From assembly GCF_001475935.1 (NCBI RefSeq), contig NZ_LDQA01000006.1, forward strand, positions 1-51,049: 51,049 nt of DNA, in the 5' to 3' direction. The translations under genes and the position numbers were made by a program. Within the stretch, counting starts at the first letter, position 1. The number at the start of each line of letters is the position of its first letter. Below the pieces are notes generated by a model that had not been told where the DNA came from, ran no database searches, and was given only the letters and a program-made list of their open reading frames with translations. Below, one piece after another: positions 31,659 to 40,292 of the stretch. The DNA is from Aureimonas ureilytica. Its GTDB lineage: Bacteria > Pseudomonadota > Alphaproteobacteria > Rhizobiales > Rhizobiaceae.

Positions 31659-33155
31659 ATGAACGAGATCGGTCATTTCATCGACGGCGCGCGCGTCGCC
31701 GGCACCTCGGGCCGCACGGCCGATGTCTTCAACCCCGCCACGGGGCAGGTGACGGCGCGCGTCGCGCTGGCGAGCCGCGAAGAGCTTCAAAAGGCTGTGG
31801 ACGCGGCCAAGGCCGCGCAGACGAAGTGGGCACTGGTCAACCCGCAGCGCCGCGCCCGCGTCTTCATCAAATTCGTGGAGCTTCTCAACGCCAACATGCA
31901 GGAGCTGGCCGAGCTTCTTTCCTCCGAGCATGGCAAGACGGTCGAGGATTCCAAGGGCGACATCGTGCGCGGGCTGGAAGTCTGCGAATTCGTCATCGGC
32001 ATTCCGCATCTGGCCAAAGGCGAGTTCACGGAAGGGGCGGGCCCCGGCATCGACATGTATTCGATCCGGCAGCCGGTCGGCATCGGCGCGGGCATCACGC
32101 CCTTCAACTTCCCCGGCATGATCCCGATGTGGATGTTCGCGCCCGCCATCGCCTGCGGCAACGCCTTCATCCTGAAGCCCTCCGAGCGCGACCCGTCCCT
32201 GCCGATGCGCCTCGCCGAACTCATGATGGAAGCCGGCCTGCCCAAGGGCGTGCTCCAGGTCGTCAACGGCGACAAGGATGCGGTGGACGGCATTCTGGAG
32301 CATCCCGAGATCGGGGCCGTCTCCTTTGTCGGTTCGACGCCGATCGCGGCCTATGTCTATGCCGGCGCGACGGCACGCGGCAAACGCGCCCAGTGCTTCG
32401 GCGGCGCCAAGAACCACATGATCATCATGCCGGACGCCGATCTCGATCAGGCGGCGGACGCGCTGATCGGCGCGGGCTACGGCTCGGCCGGCGAGCGCTG
32501 CATGGCGATCTCGGTCGCGGTGCCGGTCGGCGAAGCGACGGCCAATGCGCTGGTCGAGAAGCTGATCCCCAAGGTCGAGGCGCTCAAGATCGGCCCCTAT
32601 ACCGACAGCGCGGCCGATTTCGGCCCGGTCGTCACCAAGGCCTCGCAGCAGAAGATTCTCGGCCTGGTGGAAAAAGGCGTTGCCGAGGGCGCGACGCTCG
32701 CGGTCGACGGGCGCGGCTTCACCATGCAGGGCTACGAGGACGGGTTCTTCGTCGGCGCCTGCCTGTTCGACCACGTCACGCCCGAGATGGACATCTACAA
32801 GGAAGAGATTTTCGGCCCGGTTCTCTCGGTCGTGCGCGCCAAGGATTACGAAGAGGCGCTGCGGCTGCCGACCCAGCACGAATATGGCAATGGCGTCGCC
32901 ATCTTCACGCGGGACGGCGATGCGGCCCGCGACTTCGCCTCGCGCGTGCCGATCGGCATGATCGGCATCAACGTGCCGATTCCGACGCCGCTTGCCTACC
33001 ATTCCTTCGGCGGCTGGAAGCGCTCCTCCTTCGGCGATCTCAACCAGCACGGCCCGGACTCGATCAAGTTCTGGACCCGCACCAAGACGATCACCAGCCG
33101 CTGGCCCTCGGGCATCAAGTCGGGCGCGGAATTCTCCATGCCGGTCATGAAATAA
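31659..33155 (+). CDS. mmsA: CoA-acylating methylmalonate-semialdehyde dehydrogenase
   Basis: A 498-residue aldehyde dehydrogenase of the MmsA/IolA type. The catalytic Cys lies in GSAGERCMAIS, and the cofactor loop reads ITPFNFPGMIPMWM with FVGST later. The family converts methylmalonate semialdehyde or malonate semialdehyde plus CoA to propionyl- or acetyl-CoA, in valine and inositol breakdown. The general ALDH catalytic Glu is replaced in this CoA-dependent class, consistent with the CFGGAKNH segment here. GGGAGAG gives a clear ribosome site. No mmsB or iol genes are adjacent, so the pathway partner is elsewhere. Confidence 0.95.
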   Translation: MNEIGHFIDGARVAGTSGRTADVFNPATGQVTARVALASREELQKAVDAAKAAQTKWALVNPQRRARVFIKFVELLNANMQELAELLSSEHGKTVEDSKGDIVRGLEVCEFVIGIPHLAKGEFTEGAGPGIDMYSIRQPVGIGAGITPFNFPGMIPMWMFAPAIACGNAFILKPSERDPSLPMRLAELMMEAGLPKGVLQVVNGDKDAVDGILEHPEIGAVSFVGSTPIAAYVYAGATARGKRAQCFGGAKNHMIIMPDADLDQAADALIGAGYGSAGERCMAISVAVPVGEATANALVEKLIPKVEALKIGPYTDSAADFGPVVTKASQQKILGLVEKGVAEGATLAVDGRGFTMQGYEDGFFVGACLFDHVTPEMDIYKEEIFGPVLSVVRAKDYEEALRLPTQHEYGNGVAIFTRDGDAARDFASRVPIGMIGINVPIPTPLAYHSFGGWKRSSFGDLNQHGPDSIKFWTRTKTITSRWPSGIKSGAEFSMPVMK

Positions 33156-33653
33156 GGTCGGGGTTTCGGAGCGACCAGCCGGGGGAAGGGCTCGCCCATA
33201 GCGGGCCCGGACGCCCGGCTCAAGACCGAGGTCGAAACCGACGGCCGGAGGATGGTCGAGAGGTTTTCGTTCGATCGCGAGGAGCGAAGCGCGATCGGTG
33301 CGAGGCTGGCAGGACCAAACCTTCGCGCCGGTCCTTGCGGTCGGACGAGCCGCGTAGCTCATTCTGACGAGCGGTGGAAAAAGTTGGCCAGATGATTCCG
33401 CGAGGTTTGGGTCTGGCTCAAGGCAGCGGCCGCTGCACAGTTGCGTCGGCGGTCAAACCTCCAACTCAAACCGCTGACAGCCCAGTTCCGCGCATTCGGG
33501 GCGAGACTTCTATGCCAAGGGCATAGCCGGCTCACCAAGCCGGCGCCCCCGGTTCGGCTCCGCCGCTTCTCATCGCTCCCCAAACCTGCCAAAGGCCGGC
33601 GGTATCCCCGCCGGCCTTCGCCGTTCTTCCCATCCGCCAAGCGATCCGCTCTC
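33156..33653. other. Structured intergenic region between mmsA and the AEC transporter gene
   Basis: About 500 bases with several dyads but no convincing gene. CGATCGCG (33272-33279) pairs with CGCGATCG (33290-33297). CTATGCC and GGCATAG lie close together near 33511-33527. The GC-rich hairpin at 33592-33618 is listed separately. The open frames here lack codon bias and family resemblance. Confidence 0.5.
33592..33618 (+). terminator. Terminator-like hairpin upstream of the AEC transporter gene
   Basis: AAGGCCGGCGG (33592-33602) and CCGCCGGCCTT (33608-33618) are exact complements around a 5-base loop, followed by CGCCGTTCTT. It stands 35 bases before the transporter ATG, so it is either the end of an upstream transcript or a leader structure. 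Confidence 0.4.
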
Positions 33654-34580
33654 ATGCTCCAGACGCTCGTTTCCGTGCTGACGCCGGTCTTCTTCATGCT
33701 GGGGCTGGGCTTCGTGTCCGGCAAACGGCATTGGGTCAATCCGCATGGAACGGAGATGCTCGGCGCTTTCATCGCCAAGTTCGCGCTGCCCGTGTCGCTG
33801 TTTCTGGCGATCGTCACCGCCCCGCGCCATTTGCTGGCGCCCGAACTCGTGCCGACCATTGCCTATGCCGCCGCGCTCCTGTCGGGCTTTGCCATCGCGC
33901 TTCTCTATGCGCGCCGGGCCGGCTTCTCGCCCATTACCGCCGCGCTCTATTCGCTGACGGTCGGAATGCCCAATCTGGGCGGCATCGGCATTGCCCTGTT
34001 TCAGGCGCTGGAAGGCGTGGAGGCGACCGTCTCGCTTGCCGTCGCCAATCTGGTCGGCACGCTGACGGTGATCCTAGCCTGTTTCATCCGGCTGGAAATG
34101 CAGGGCGGCGGGCATCCTCTGCGCGCCGTCTCGGCCGCGCTTCTGAAGCCGATGACGATCGTGCCGACGCTCGGCTTCGTGGTCGCCTTTCTGGATATTC
34201 CCTTCCCGGATCTCTTCGTCTCGGCCCTGCGCCCGCTCGCGCAATCGACGGCGGGGGCCGGTCTGTTCCTGACGGGCGTGATCCTGTCCACGCAGCGTCT
34301 GCGCCCCACCCGCGCCGTGATGCTCGGCGCGCTCGCCTCCAACATCGTGCAGCCGGCCGTGGCGTTTCTGGCCTGCCTGGCGCTGCATCTGCCCGCGCAT
34401 CTCGAAGCGCGGGCCATCATCGCCATGGCCATTCCCGCCGGCTTCGTCGGCACGATCCTGTCGGCGGTCTACCGCGAGGGCGCGGAAGAAGCGGGAGGCG
34501 TCCTCGTCGCCTCCTCGGCTCTGTCGATCCTGACGTTGCCGCTCTGGATCGTGCTCGCGCTCTGGCTCGGCGGCGCGTGA
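33654..34580 (+). CDS. AEC family transporter
   Basis: A 308-residue integral membrane protein with about ten hydrophobic segments in two halves. Family blocks are VFFMLGLGFVSGKR near the start, GMPNLGGIGIALFQ in the middle and the C-terminal MAIPAGFVGTILSAVYR. AEC (auxin efflux carrier-like) proteins of bacteria move small carboxylates such as malonate or malate; the substrate here is not readable. The start MLQTLVSVLTP at 33654 is the usual one for the family, although its ribosome site is poor. The upstream in-frame extension is Arg/Pro-rich and non-coding in appearance. Confidence 0.9.
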   Translation: MLQTLVSVLTPVFFMLGLGFVSGKRHWVNPHGTEMLGAFIAKFALPVSLFLAIVTAPRHLLAPELVPTIAYAAALLSGFAIALLYARRAGFSPITAALYSLTVGMPNLGGIGIALFQALEGVEATVSLAVANLVGTLTVILACFIRLEMQGGGHPLRAVSAALLKPMTIVPTLGFVVAFLDIPFPDLFVSALRPLAQSTAGAGLFLTGVILSTQRLRPTRAVMLGALASNIVQPAVAFLACLALHLPAHLEARAIIAMAIPAGFVGTILSAVYREGAEEAGGVLVASSALSILTLPLWIVLALWLGGA

Positions 34581-34611
34581 GCCGACGCGCCGTGCTTTGC
34601 CTGCCTTGGTC

Positions 34612-35259
34612 TCAGGCCTCGCCGCCGTCGCTGCGGATGGCTATGTCGGCCGGACGGCTTTTCGAGAGCACAAGGCGCATATTGGGCAGGTCGTTGCCTT
34701 CGAGCTTTTCCAGAAGCGCTTCCGGCCCGTAGTTGAAGCCGAGCCAGCGCTGCGTCAGACGCTCCACCAGCGTGTCCTCGCCCGCCTCGATCATCACGGT
34801 CAGGTCGAAGAGTTCGCCCAGTTCGCGCCAGCCGGGCTCGTCCAAGAGGAGGTAATTGCCCTCGGCCAGGATGACGCGCACGTCCGGGTTGATGATGCGC
34901 GCGCCGGCCCGCGCGATCTCGATGGAGCGGTCGAAGACGGGCACGGCGACTTCGCGCTTTTCGTCCCGCCGCAGGCGCTCCAGCATGGCGCGAAACCCGT
35001 CGAGATCGAACGTGTGCGGCGCGCCCTTGCGGGGGCGATGGCCGCGCGCGTTCAGCACCATGTCGTCGAAGTGGTAGCCATCCATCGGCAGAATGTCGGC
35101 GACGCCCGGCCGGCGCGCGTTGAGGCGCTCCTTCAGGGACTCGGCCGTGGTGGACTTGCCCGAGCCCGGCGAGCCGGCGATCGCGACGATGCGCCGACGC
35201 TCGCCTTCCTCGCTCAGGAGCGCGTCGGTCAGGGCCGCGAGCGTGGAGCGTTCCGTCAT
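34612..35259 (-). CDS. P-loop sugar/nucleoside kinase (uridine kinase/FrcK-like)
   Basis: A 215-residue P-loop NTPase with Walker A GSPGSGKST (29-37), LPMDGYHFDD, the RKGAPHTFD loop and a Walker B-like VILAEGNYLLLDEPGW. This pattern belongs to the uridine kinase/phosphoribulokinase-like group annotated as nucleoside or nucleotide kinase family protein and, in rhizobial sugar operons, FrcK. Substrate is unknown, and no transporter of the Frc type is adjacent. It is convergent with the AEC gene. Confidence 0.85.
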   Translation of the reverse strand: MTERSTLAALTDALLSEEGERRRIVAIAGSPGSGKSTTAESLKERLNARRPGVADILPMDGYHFDDMVLNARGHRPRKGAPHTFDLDGFRAMLERLRRDEKREVAVPVFDRSIEIARAGARIINPDVRVILAEGNYLLLDEPGWRELGELFDLTVMIEAGEDTLVERLTQRWLGFNYGPEALLEKLEGNDLPNMRLVLSKSRPADIAIRSDGGEA

Positions 35260-35301
35260 ATCGTCATTCCTCCCGCCCGGGCGGAATAGGGCTCGCCCGG
35301 T

Positions 35302-36837
35302 TCAGGACGCCTTTGCCTGAAGGCGCGAGGTTTCGCCAGCCCCCCGGTCGCGCTCCGGCTCGAAGCCGGCCAAGCTTTCCGGCTCGCAATCGCTGAAGAC
35401 CCGGCCGACGCCGATCAGGATGGGCCGTTCGATGCCGATGCGCCCGACGATCTCGGCGAGCGTCGCCAACGTGCCGACGAGGCGCGCTTCCTCGGGCCGC
35501 GAGATGGAGGCGGCGACGGCCACCGGCGTCTCGGCAGGCAGGCCGTGGGCGATCAGTTCTTGCGCGATGCGCGGGGCCATGCGCCCGCCCATGTAGAAGA
35601 TCGTCGTGGCATGGTCGTCGGCCAGCGCCTGCCAGTCGAGATCATCCGGCAAGCCGCCCTTCTGCGAATGGCCGGTGACGAAGCGCACCTGCTGCGCGCG
35701 GTCGCGGTGCGTCAGCGACACGCCGAAACCGGCGGCGAGCGCGGAGGCGGCCGTGATGCCCGGCACGATGGCGACCGGAATGCCCTCGCGCTTGAGTTCG
35801 GCAATTTCCTCGCCCGAGCGGCCGAAGACCGAGACGTCGCCCGACTTCAGGCGCACGACATGTTTTCCGGCTCTGGCGAACTGCACCATCATCCGGTTGA
35901 TGTCTTCCTGCCGGCAGCTATCGCGGCTGGCGCGCTTGCCGACCAGCATGCGCTTGGCCTCGCGGCGCGCGAGTTCCAGAATGTCGTCGGACACGAGATC
36001 GTCGAACAGGATGACGTCGGCGGCCTGGAGCGCGCGCACGGCTTTCAGCGTCAGAAGCTCGGCCTCGCCGGGGCCGGCGCCCACCAGCGTCACGCGGCCG
36101 CCCGCCTGCGGGCGGTTGACGAGATCGCGCACGAAGCGGCGCGCATCGGCCTCGGCCACGTCGTCGGGGGCCTTGCGGGTGAAGGCCTCGTCGGAAAAGC
36201 GCTCCCAGAAGGCGCGGCGGGCGGGGCCGGGCTGGAGCCGGTCCATCACCTCGGCGCGCACCTTGGCGGCGAGCTTGGCCCAGCCGGTGAGCGTAGCGGG
36301 CAAAAGCGTCTCGATGCGCCGGCGAATGGCCTGACCAAGGATCGGAGCCGCGCCGTCGGTCGAGATGCCGACCACGACGGGCGAGCGGTTGACGATCGTA
36401 CCGAAGCGGAACTGGCAGAAAGCCGGCTTGTCGATGACGTTGACGGGAACGCCCGCGCCCTTGGCGGCGCAATAGAAGCTCTGGGCCTCAGCCTCGCTCT
36501 CGCAATCGGCCACCGCCAGCGCCGCGCCCTCGAAACAGTCAAGCGCCCAAGGCCGGTCGTGATGCCGGATTTCGCCATCCGCGAAGGAAAGGGCGAGAAC
36601 GGTGCGCATCTCGTCCGTGAGATGCTCGGCCTCGCAATAAAGATCGACCCGCGCGCCGGAGGCGGCGAGAAGTTCCGCCTTCCAGGCCGCGCCGTCCGAG
36701 CCGCCCGCCATGGCGACGCGCTTGCCCTTCAGGTCGAAGAAGACCGGCAGCGTGGCAAGCTCGCCCATGCGCTGCGGGCGCGTGCGGGCGCCGGCAGCGG
36801 CGGTGTCGTCAGCGGAGTTCGAGAACGCGCTCGGCAT
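35302..36837 (-). CDS. cysG: Siroheme synthase (trifunctional CysG)
   Basis: A 511-residue CysG. The N-terminal precorrin-2 dehydrogenase/ferrochelatase domain has GKRVAMAGGSDGAAWKAELL and STDGAAPILGQAIRR. The C-terminal uroporphyrinogen-III methyltransferase has VTLVGAGPGEAELLTLKA and RLKSGDVSVFGR. Together they make siroheme, the prosthetic group of the NirB nitrite reductase encoded upstream. The ATG at 36837 has AGGGA at good spacing and overlaps the nasA end by 29 bases; a later ATG at 36768 lacks a ribosome site. It is the last gene of the nitrate assimilation operon. The catalytic Ser of SDGAAP-like motifs appears as STDGAAP, as usual. Confidence 0.95.
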   Translation of the reverse strand: MPSAFSNSADDTAAAGARTRPQRMGELATLPVFFDLKGKRVAMAGGSDGAAWKAELLAASGARVDLYCEAEHLTDEMRTVLALSFADGEIRHHDRPWALDCFEGAALAVADCESEAEAQSFYCAAKGAGVPVNVIDKPAFCQFRFGTIVNRSPVVVGISTDGAAPILGQAIRRRIETLLPATLTGWAKLAAKVRAEVMDRLQPGPARRAFWERFSDEAFTRKAPDDVAEADARRFVRDLVNRPQAGGRVTLVGAGPGEAELLTLKAVRALQAADVILFDDLVSDDILELARREAKRMLVGKRASRDSCRQEDINRMMVQFARAGKHVVRLKSGDVSVFGRSGEEIAELKREGIPVAIVPGITAASALAAGFGVSLTHRDRAQQVRFVTGHSQKGGLPDDLDWQALADDHATTIFYMGGRMAPRIAQELIAHGLPAETPVAVAASISRPEEARLVGTLATLAEIVGRIGIERPILIGVGRVFSDCEPESLAGFEPERDRGAGETSRLQAKAS

Positions 36838-39484
36838 CGATCAATCCCTGAAGTTCCGTACGGCAGGAGCCACAATTCGTCCCGGCCTTCAAGTCCCGGC
36901 CGATGGCCGAAACGCTGGTGCAGTTCTTTTCGCGGATCGCCCGCCTGATGTCGTTGGCGCCGACGCCAAAACAAGAGCACACGAGCGCGCCGGGGTCGGG
37001 CCTGTCCGCGCCCGGTCGTCCGGCCAGAAGCCGGAAGCGCGTGGCCGACTCCATCGGCGCGCCCGAGAGGCACGATACGGCATAGGCGCGGGAGACAGCG
37101 ACGGGCTCGGGCGAGAGCCAGAGCGCGCCGAGAAAGCGCCCGCCCTCGAAGGCGGCGAAGCGATGATGCCCCGCGCGGTCGGCATAATGGAGAAGCTCGG
37201 CCGTCTCCGGCAGGCCGAGAACCTGCCGCGCGAAAGCCTCGGTGTTCTCCACCTTCGCGGTGCCGGCAAGTTCCATGCGCCAGCCGCCCGAGGCGCGGGC
37301 GCGCGCCCAATAGGCACTGCCGGCGGGCTCCAGCTCATGGAGCGAGACGGCAAAGCCATGCCACGCGGCTTCGAAGCGCCGGAGCGCGGCCGGCGCGGCC
37401 TTCGAGGCCGGCTGGCCGGACACGGGGTCGGTGCGCGCCGGCACGAGGGCGTTGATGCGAGCGGCCCCCGAGAACTGCTCCGTCCAGTGCATGGGTGCGA
37501 ACAGCGTGCCGGGGCGAACGCGATCGGTCAGGAGGGCGCGCAGGATCACGCTGCCATGGTCGGTTTCGACCGTGACCAGATCGGCTTCGGACACCCTGAT
37601 ACGCGCGGCGTCGTCCGGGTGCAACTCGCAGAAGGGCTCGGCGAGATGGGCCGACAGGCGGGCCGAGCGGCCGGTGCGGGTCATCGTGTGCCACTGGTCA
37701 CGAATGCGCCCGGTGTTGAGCACGAAGGGGCGCTCGGGCGAGGTCGCGGGCGCGGCGGCGGGCGCGACGAGGAGAAAACGCGCCTTGCCGTTTGGAGTAA
37801 AGAAGCGGCCATCCGCGAAGAAGCGCCGCTTGGATGTGCCATCGGCCGCAACGGGCCACTGAACGGGTGTCAACGCTTCGTAAGCCGGCTCATCCAACGT
37901 TGCGAGGCCGGAGAGATCGAAGTCCCTCGTACCCTCGTTCTCGAAGGCGGAGAGCGCGGCGTGCTCGCGGAAGATCGCCGCCGCTCCCTCGAAGGAGAAG
38001 GCGGCTTCATGCCCCATGCGCCGGCCGACTTCCGCCATCTGCCACCAGTCCGCCTTCGCCTCGCCGGGGGCGGGCAGGAAGGCGCGCTGGCGCGAGATGC
38101 GGCGCTCGGAATTCGTGACCGTGCCCGCCTTCTCGCCCCAAGCGGCGGAGGGCAGGAGAACATGGGCGTAGGGCACCGTGTCGGTGTCACGGACCACGTC
38201 CGACACGACCACGAAGGGGCAGCGCGCCAGGGCCTGCCGCACGAGATCGGCCTCGGGCAGCGAGTCCACCGGGTTGGTGCCCATGATCCAGATGGCTTCG
38301 ACCCGGCCCTCGTGAACGGCGCGGAACAGATCGACCGCCTTCAGCCCCGACTTTGCCGGCAAAGCGGGCGCGTTCCAGAAGCGGCTGACGATGTCCTCAT
38401 GCGCTGGATTGCCGATGGCCATATGGGCGGCGAGCTGGTTGGCGAGCCCGCCGACCTCGCGCCCGCCCATGGCGTTGGGCTGGCCGGTGACGGAGAAGGG
38501 ACCGCAGCCCTCGCGCCCGATGCGGCCCGTCGCGAGATGACAGTTCAGGATCGCGTTGACCTTGTCCGTGCCCCCGGCCGACTGGTTGACGCCCTGGCTA
38601 TAGACGGTGACGGTGCGCTCGGTCTCGGCAAAGAGCGCGAAGAAGCGCCGGAGAGCCGGCTCATCGAGCCCCGTCTCGGCGGCGAGGCGCGCGAGATCGC
38701 CATAGGGCAGGGCGGCTCGGAGCGCGGCCTCGAAGCCCTGCGTGTGCGCTTCGACAAAGGCGCGGTCGATCCCGCCGGTCTCGCTGAGATGGGCGAGGAG
38801 CCCCAGAAATAAGGCCGTGTCGCCGTCCGAGCGGATCGGCAGATGAAGATCGCTTTCCGCCGCCGTCACGGTGCGGCGCGGATCGATCGTCACGAGCTTC
38901 ATCGACGGGCGCGCCGCCTTGGCCGCCAGAACGCGCTGGAACAGGACCGGGTGGCACCAGGCGAGATTGGAGCCGACCAGAACCAGAAGATCGGCCGCCT
39001 CCAGGTCTTCATAGGTGTTCGGCACCGTGTCCGAGCCGAAGGCCCGGACATGACCCGCCACCGACGAGGACATGCACAGACGGGAATTGGTGTCGATATT
39101 GGCCGAGCCGATGAAGCCCTTCATCAGCTTGTTGGCGACGTAATAGTCTTCGGTCAGGATCTGGCCGGAGACGTAGAAGGCGACGGAGTCCGGTCCCTTG
39201 CGGGCGATCGTCTCGCAGAAGCGCTCCGCCACATGGTCCAGCGCCGCATTCCAGGATACGCGCGCACCCCCGATTTCCGGGTGAAGAAGCCGGCGATCGG
39301 GGATCAGCGTCTCGGCCAGCGCCGAACCCTTGGAGCAAAGCCGGCCGAAATTGGCGGGATGCTCCGGGTCGCCGGAGATGGCGACCGTGCCGTCGGGCTG
39401 AGGGCTTGCGAGCACGCCGCAGCCGACGCCGCAATAGGGGCAGGTGGTCCGCGTCGCCTGGGGCGTGTCGAAGCTCTGGGTCAT
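36809..39484 (-). CDS. nasA: Assimilatory nitrate reductase catalytic subunit
   Basis: An 891-residue molybdopterin oxidoreductase. The N-terminal [4Fe-4S] site is Cys15, Cys18, Cys22 and Cys50 (CPYCGVGC, LCSKG), followed by the Mo-bis-MGD domains and a dinucleotide-binding C-terminal lobe. The last 60 residues add a BFD-like [2Fe-2S] domain (CSCFGV, NCGSCRTEL), which in NasA-type enzymes receives electrons. No signal peptide is present, so it is cytoplasmic. It reduces nitrate to nitrite for NirBD. No separate flavoprotein reductase gene is in the operon, so the electron donor is elsewhere or a ferredoxin. It starts one base after the cynS stop. Confidence 0.96.
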   Translation of the reverse strand: MTQSFDTPQATRTTCPYCGVGCGVLASPQPDGTVAISGDPEHPANFGRLCSKGSALAETLIPDRRLLHPEIGGARVSWNAALDHVAERFCETIARKGPDSVAFYVSGQILTEDYYVANKLMKGFIGSANIDTNSRLCMSSSVAGHVRAFGSDTVPNTYEDLEAADLLVLVGSNLAWCHPVLFQRVLAAKAARPSMKLVTIDPRRTVTAAESDLHLPIRSDGDTALFLGLLAHLSETGGIDRAFVEAHTQGFEAALRAALPYGDLARLAAETGLDEPALRRFFALFAETERTVTVYSQGVNQSAGGTDKVNAILNCHLATGRIGREGCGPFSVTGQPNAMGGREVGGLANQLAAHMAIGNPAHEDIVSRFWNAPALPAKSGLKAVDLFRAVHEGRVEAIWIMGTNPVDSLPEADLVRQALARCPFVVVSDVVRDTDTVPYAHVLLPSAAWGEKAGTVTNSERRISRQRAFLPAPGEAKADWWQMAEVGRRMGHEAAFSFEGAAAIFREHAALSAFENEGTRDFDLSGLATLDEPAYEALTPVQWPVAADGTSKRRFFADGRFFTPNGKARFLLVAPAAAPATSPERPFVLNTGRIRDQWHTMTRTGRSARLSAHLAEPFCELHPDDAARIRVSEADLVTVETDHGSVILRALLTDRVRPGTLFAPMHWTEQFSGAARINALVPARTDPVSGQPASKAAPAALRRFEAAWHGFAVSLHELEPAGSAYWARARASGGWRMELAGTAKVENTEAFARQVLGLPETAELLHYADRAGHHRFAAFEGGRFLGALWLSPEPVAVSRAYAVSCLSGAPMESATRFRLLAGRPGADRPDPGALVCSCFGVGANDIRRAIREKNCTSVSAIGRDLKAGTNCGSCRTELQGLIDAERVLELR

Positions 39485-39485
39485 C

Positions 39486-39929
39486 TTACCACGCGTTGTA
39501 GCCGAGATATTTGCCGCTCATGCGGATCTCGATCCGGTCGCCCTTGGGATTGGGCACCTTCTCGACCTCCATGGAGAAGTCGATCGCGCTCATGATCCCG
39601 TTGCCGCATTTCTCCTGGATCAGCTCTTTCAACGTGTCGCCATAGACGCCGACGATCTCGTAGAGGCGGTAGATGCACGGGTCGGTCGGCACCTGCCGGT
39701 CCCATTGCTTGGTCGGGAATTCCGCCAGCACCACGGCCGCCTCCTGCGGCAGGCCGAGCTGGCGTGTCAGGAGATCGGCCTTGTCGCGCGGCAGGGCGTT
39801 CATGCCCAGGCACGCCGAGGTCACGAAGACCTCGCTCATGCCGATCCCCTCGGCGATCGAAGCCCAGGTGAGACCCGCGCCGCGCTTCTTCTCGTAGATC
39901 ATGTCGGTGACGTCGGATTTCGACAACAT
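39486..39929 (-). CDS. cynS: Cyanate hydratase (cyanase)
   Basis: A 147-residue cyanase. The N-terminal helix-turn-helix-like fold (LTWASIAEGIGMSEVFV) is followed by the catalytic domain with Arg88, Glu91 (YRLYEIVG) and Ser114 (GIMSAIDF), which match Arg96, Glu99 and Ser122 of the E. coli enzyme. It converts cyanate and bicarbonate to ammonia and CO2. The gene is embedded between nirD and nasA, with one base to nasA, so cyanate detoxification or use is tied to nitrate assimilation. NrtABD-type transporters are related to cyanate importers, which could explain the link. Confidence 0.95.
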   Translation of the reverse strand: MLSKSDVTDMIYEKKRGAGLTWASIAEGIGMSEVFVTSACLGMNALPRDKADLLTRQLGLPQEAAVVLAEFPTKQWDRQVPTDPCIYRLYEIVGVYGDTLKELIQEKCGNGIMSAIDFSMEVEKVPNPKGDRIEIRMSGKYLGYNAW

Positions 39930-39938
39930 GGGTCTCTC

Positions 39939-40292
39939 CTACTCCGCCGCCATCGCGTAGGCGCTGACCCGCTCGATCAGGAGCTCCAGCGCGCCGCCCT
40001 CGACGACACGCACCGGGAAGGTACGCACCTGCCCCTCATCGGGTCCCTGGACGAGACCGGTGTCGAGCGCGATGACCTGATTGTGGAGCGGGCAGGTGAC
40101 GGAGCCGCCATGGACGATGCCCTGACTGAGCGGGCCGCCCTTGTGCGGGCAGCGATCTTCCGTGGCGAAGACCTTATCGTCCATCGTGCGGAACACGGCG
40201 ATGCGCCCGAGCGGGGAGTTGACGCAGCGCGCGCCGCGGCGAGGAATGTCGTCGAGGCGGCCGATCGCCACCCAGTCGGAAACGGGAGTCAT
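39939..40292 (-). CDS. nirD: Nitrite reductase (NAD(P)H) small subunit
   Basis: A 117-residue Rieske-like NirD. It carries the two cluster motifs CPHKGG (Cys48, His50) and CPLHNQ (Cys67, His70), so it likely binds a [2Fe-2S] cluster; some NirD proteins lack these ligands. It is the small partner of NirB. The ATG overlaps the nirB stop (ATGA). Confidence 0.95.
   Translation of the reverse strand: MTPVSDWVAIGRLDDIPRRGARCVNSPLGRIAVFRTMDDKVFATEDRCPHKGGPLSQGIVHGGSVTCPLHNQVIALDTGLVQGPDEGQVRTFPVRVVEGGALELLIERVSAYAMAAE

Noticed and set aside
33359-33859. Minus-strand frame overlapping the start of the AEC gene
   Set aside because: Low-complexity Ser/Arg-rich product, antisense to a recognisable transporter, no start context.
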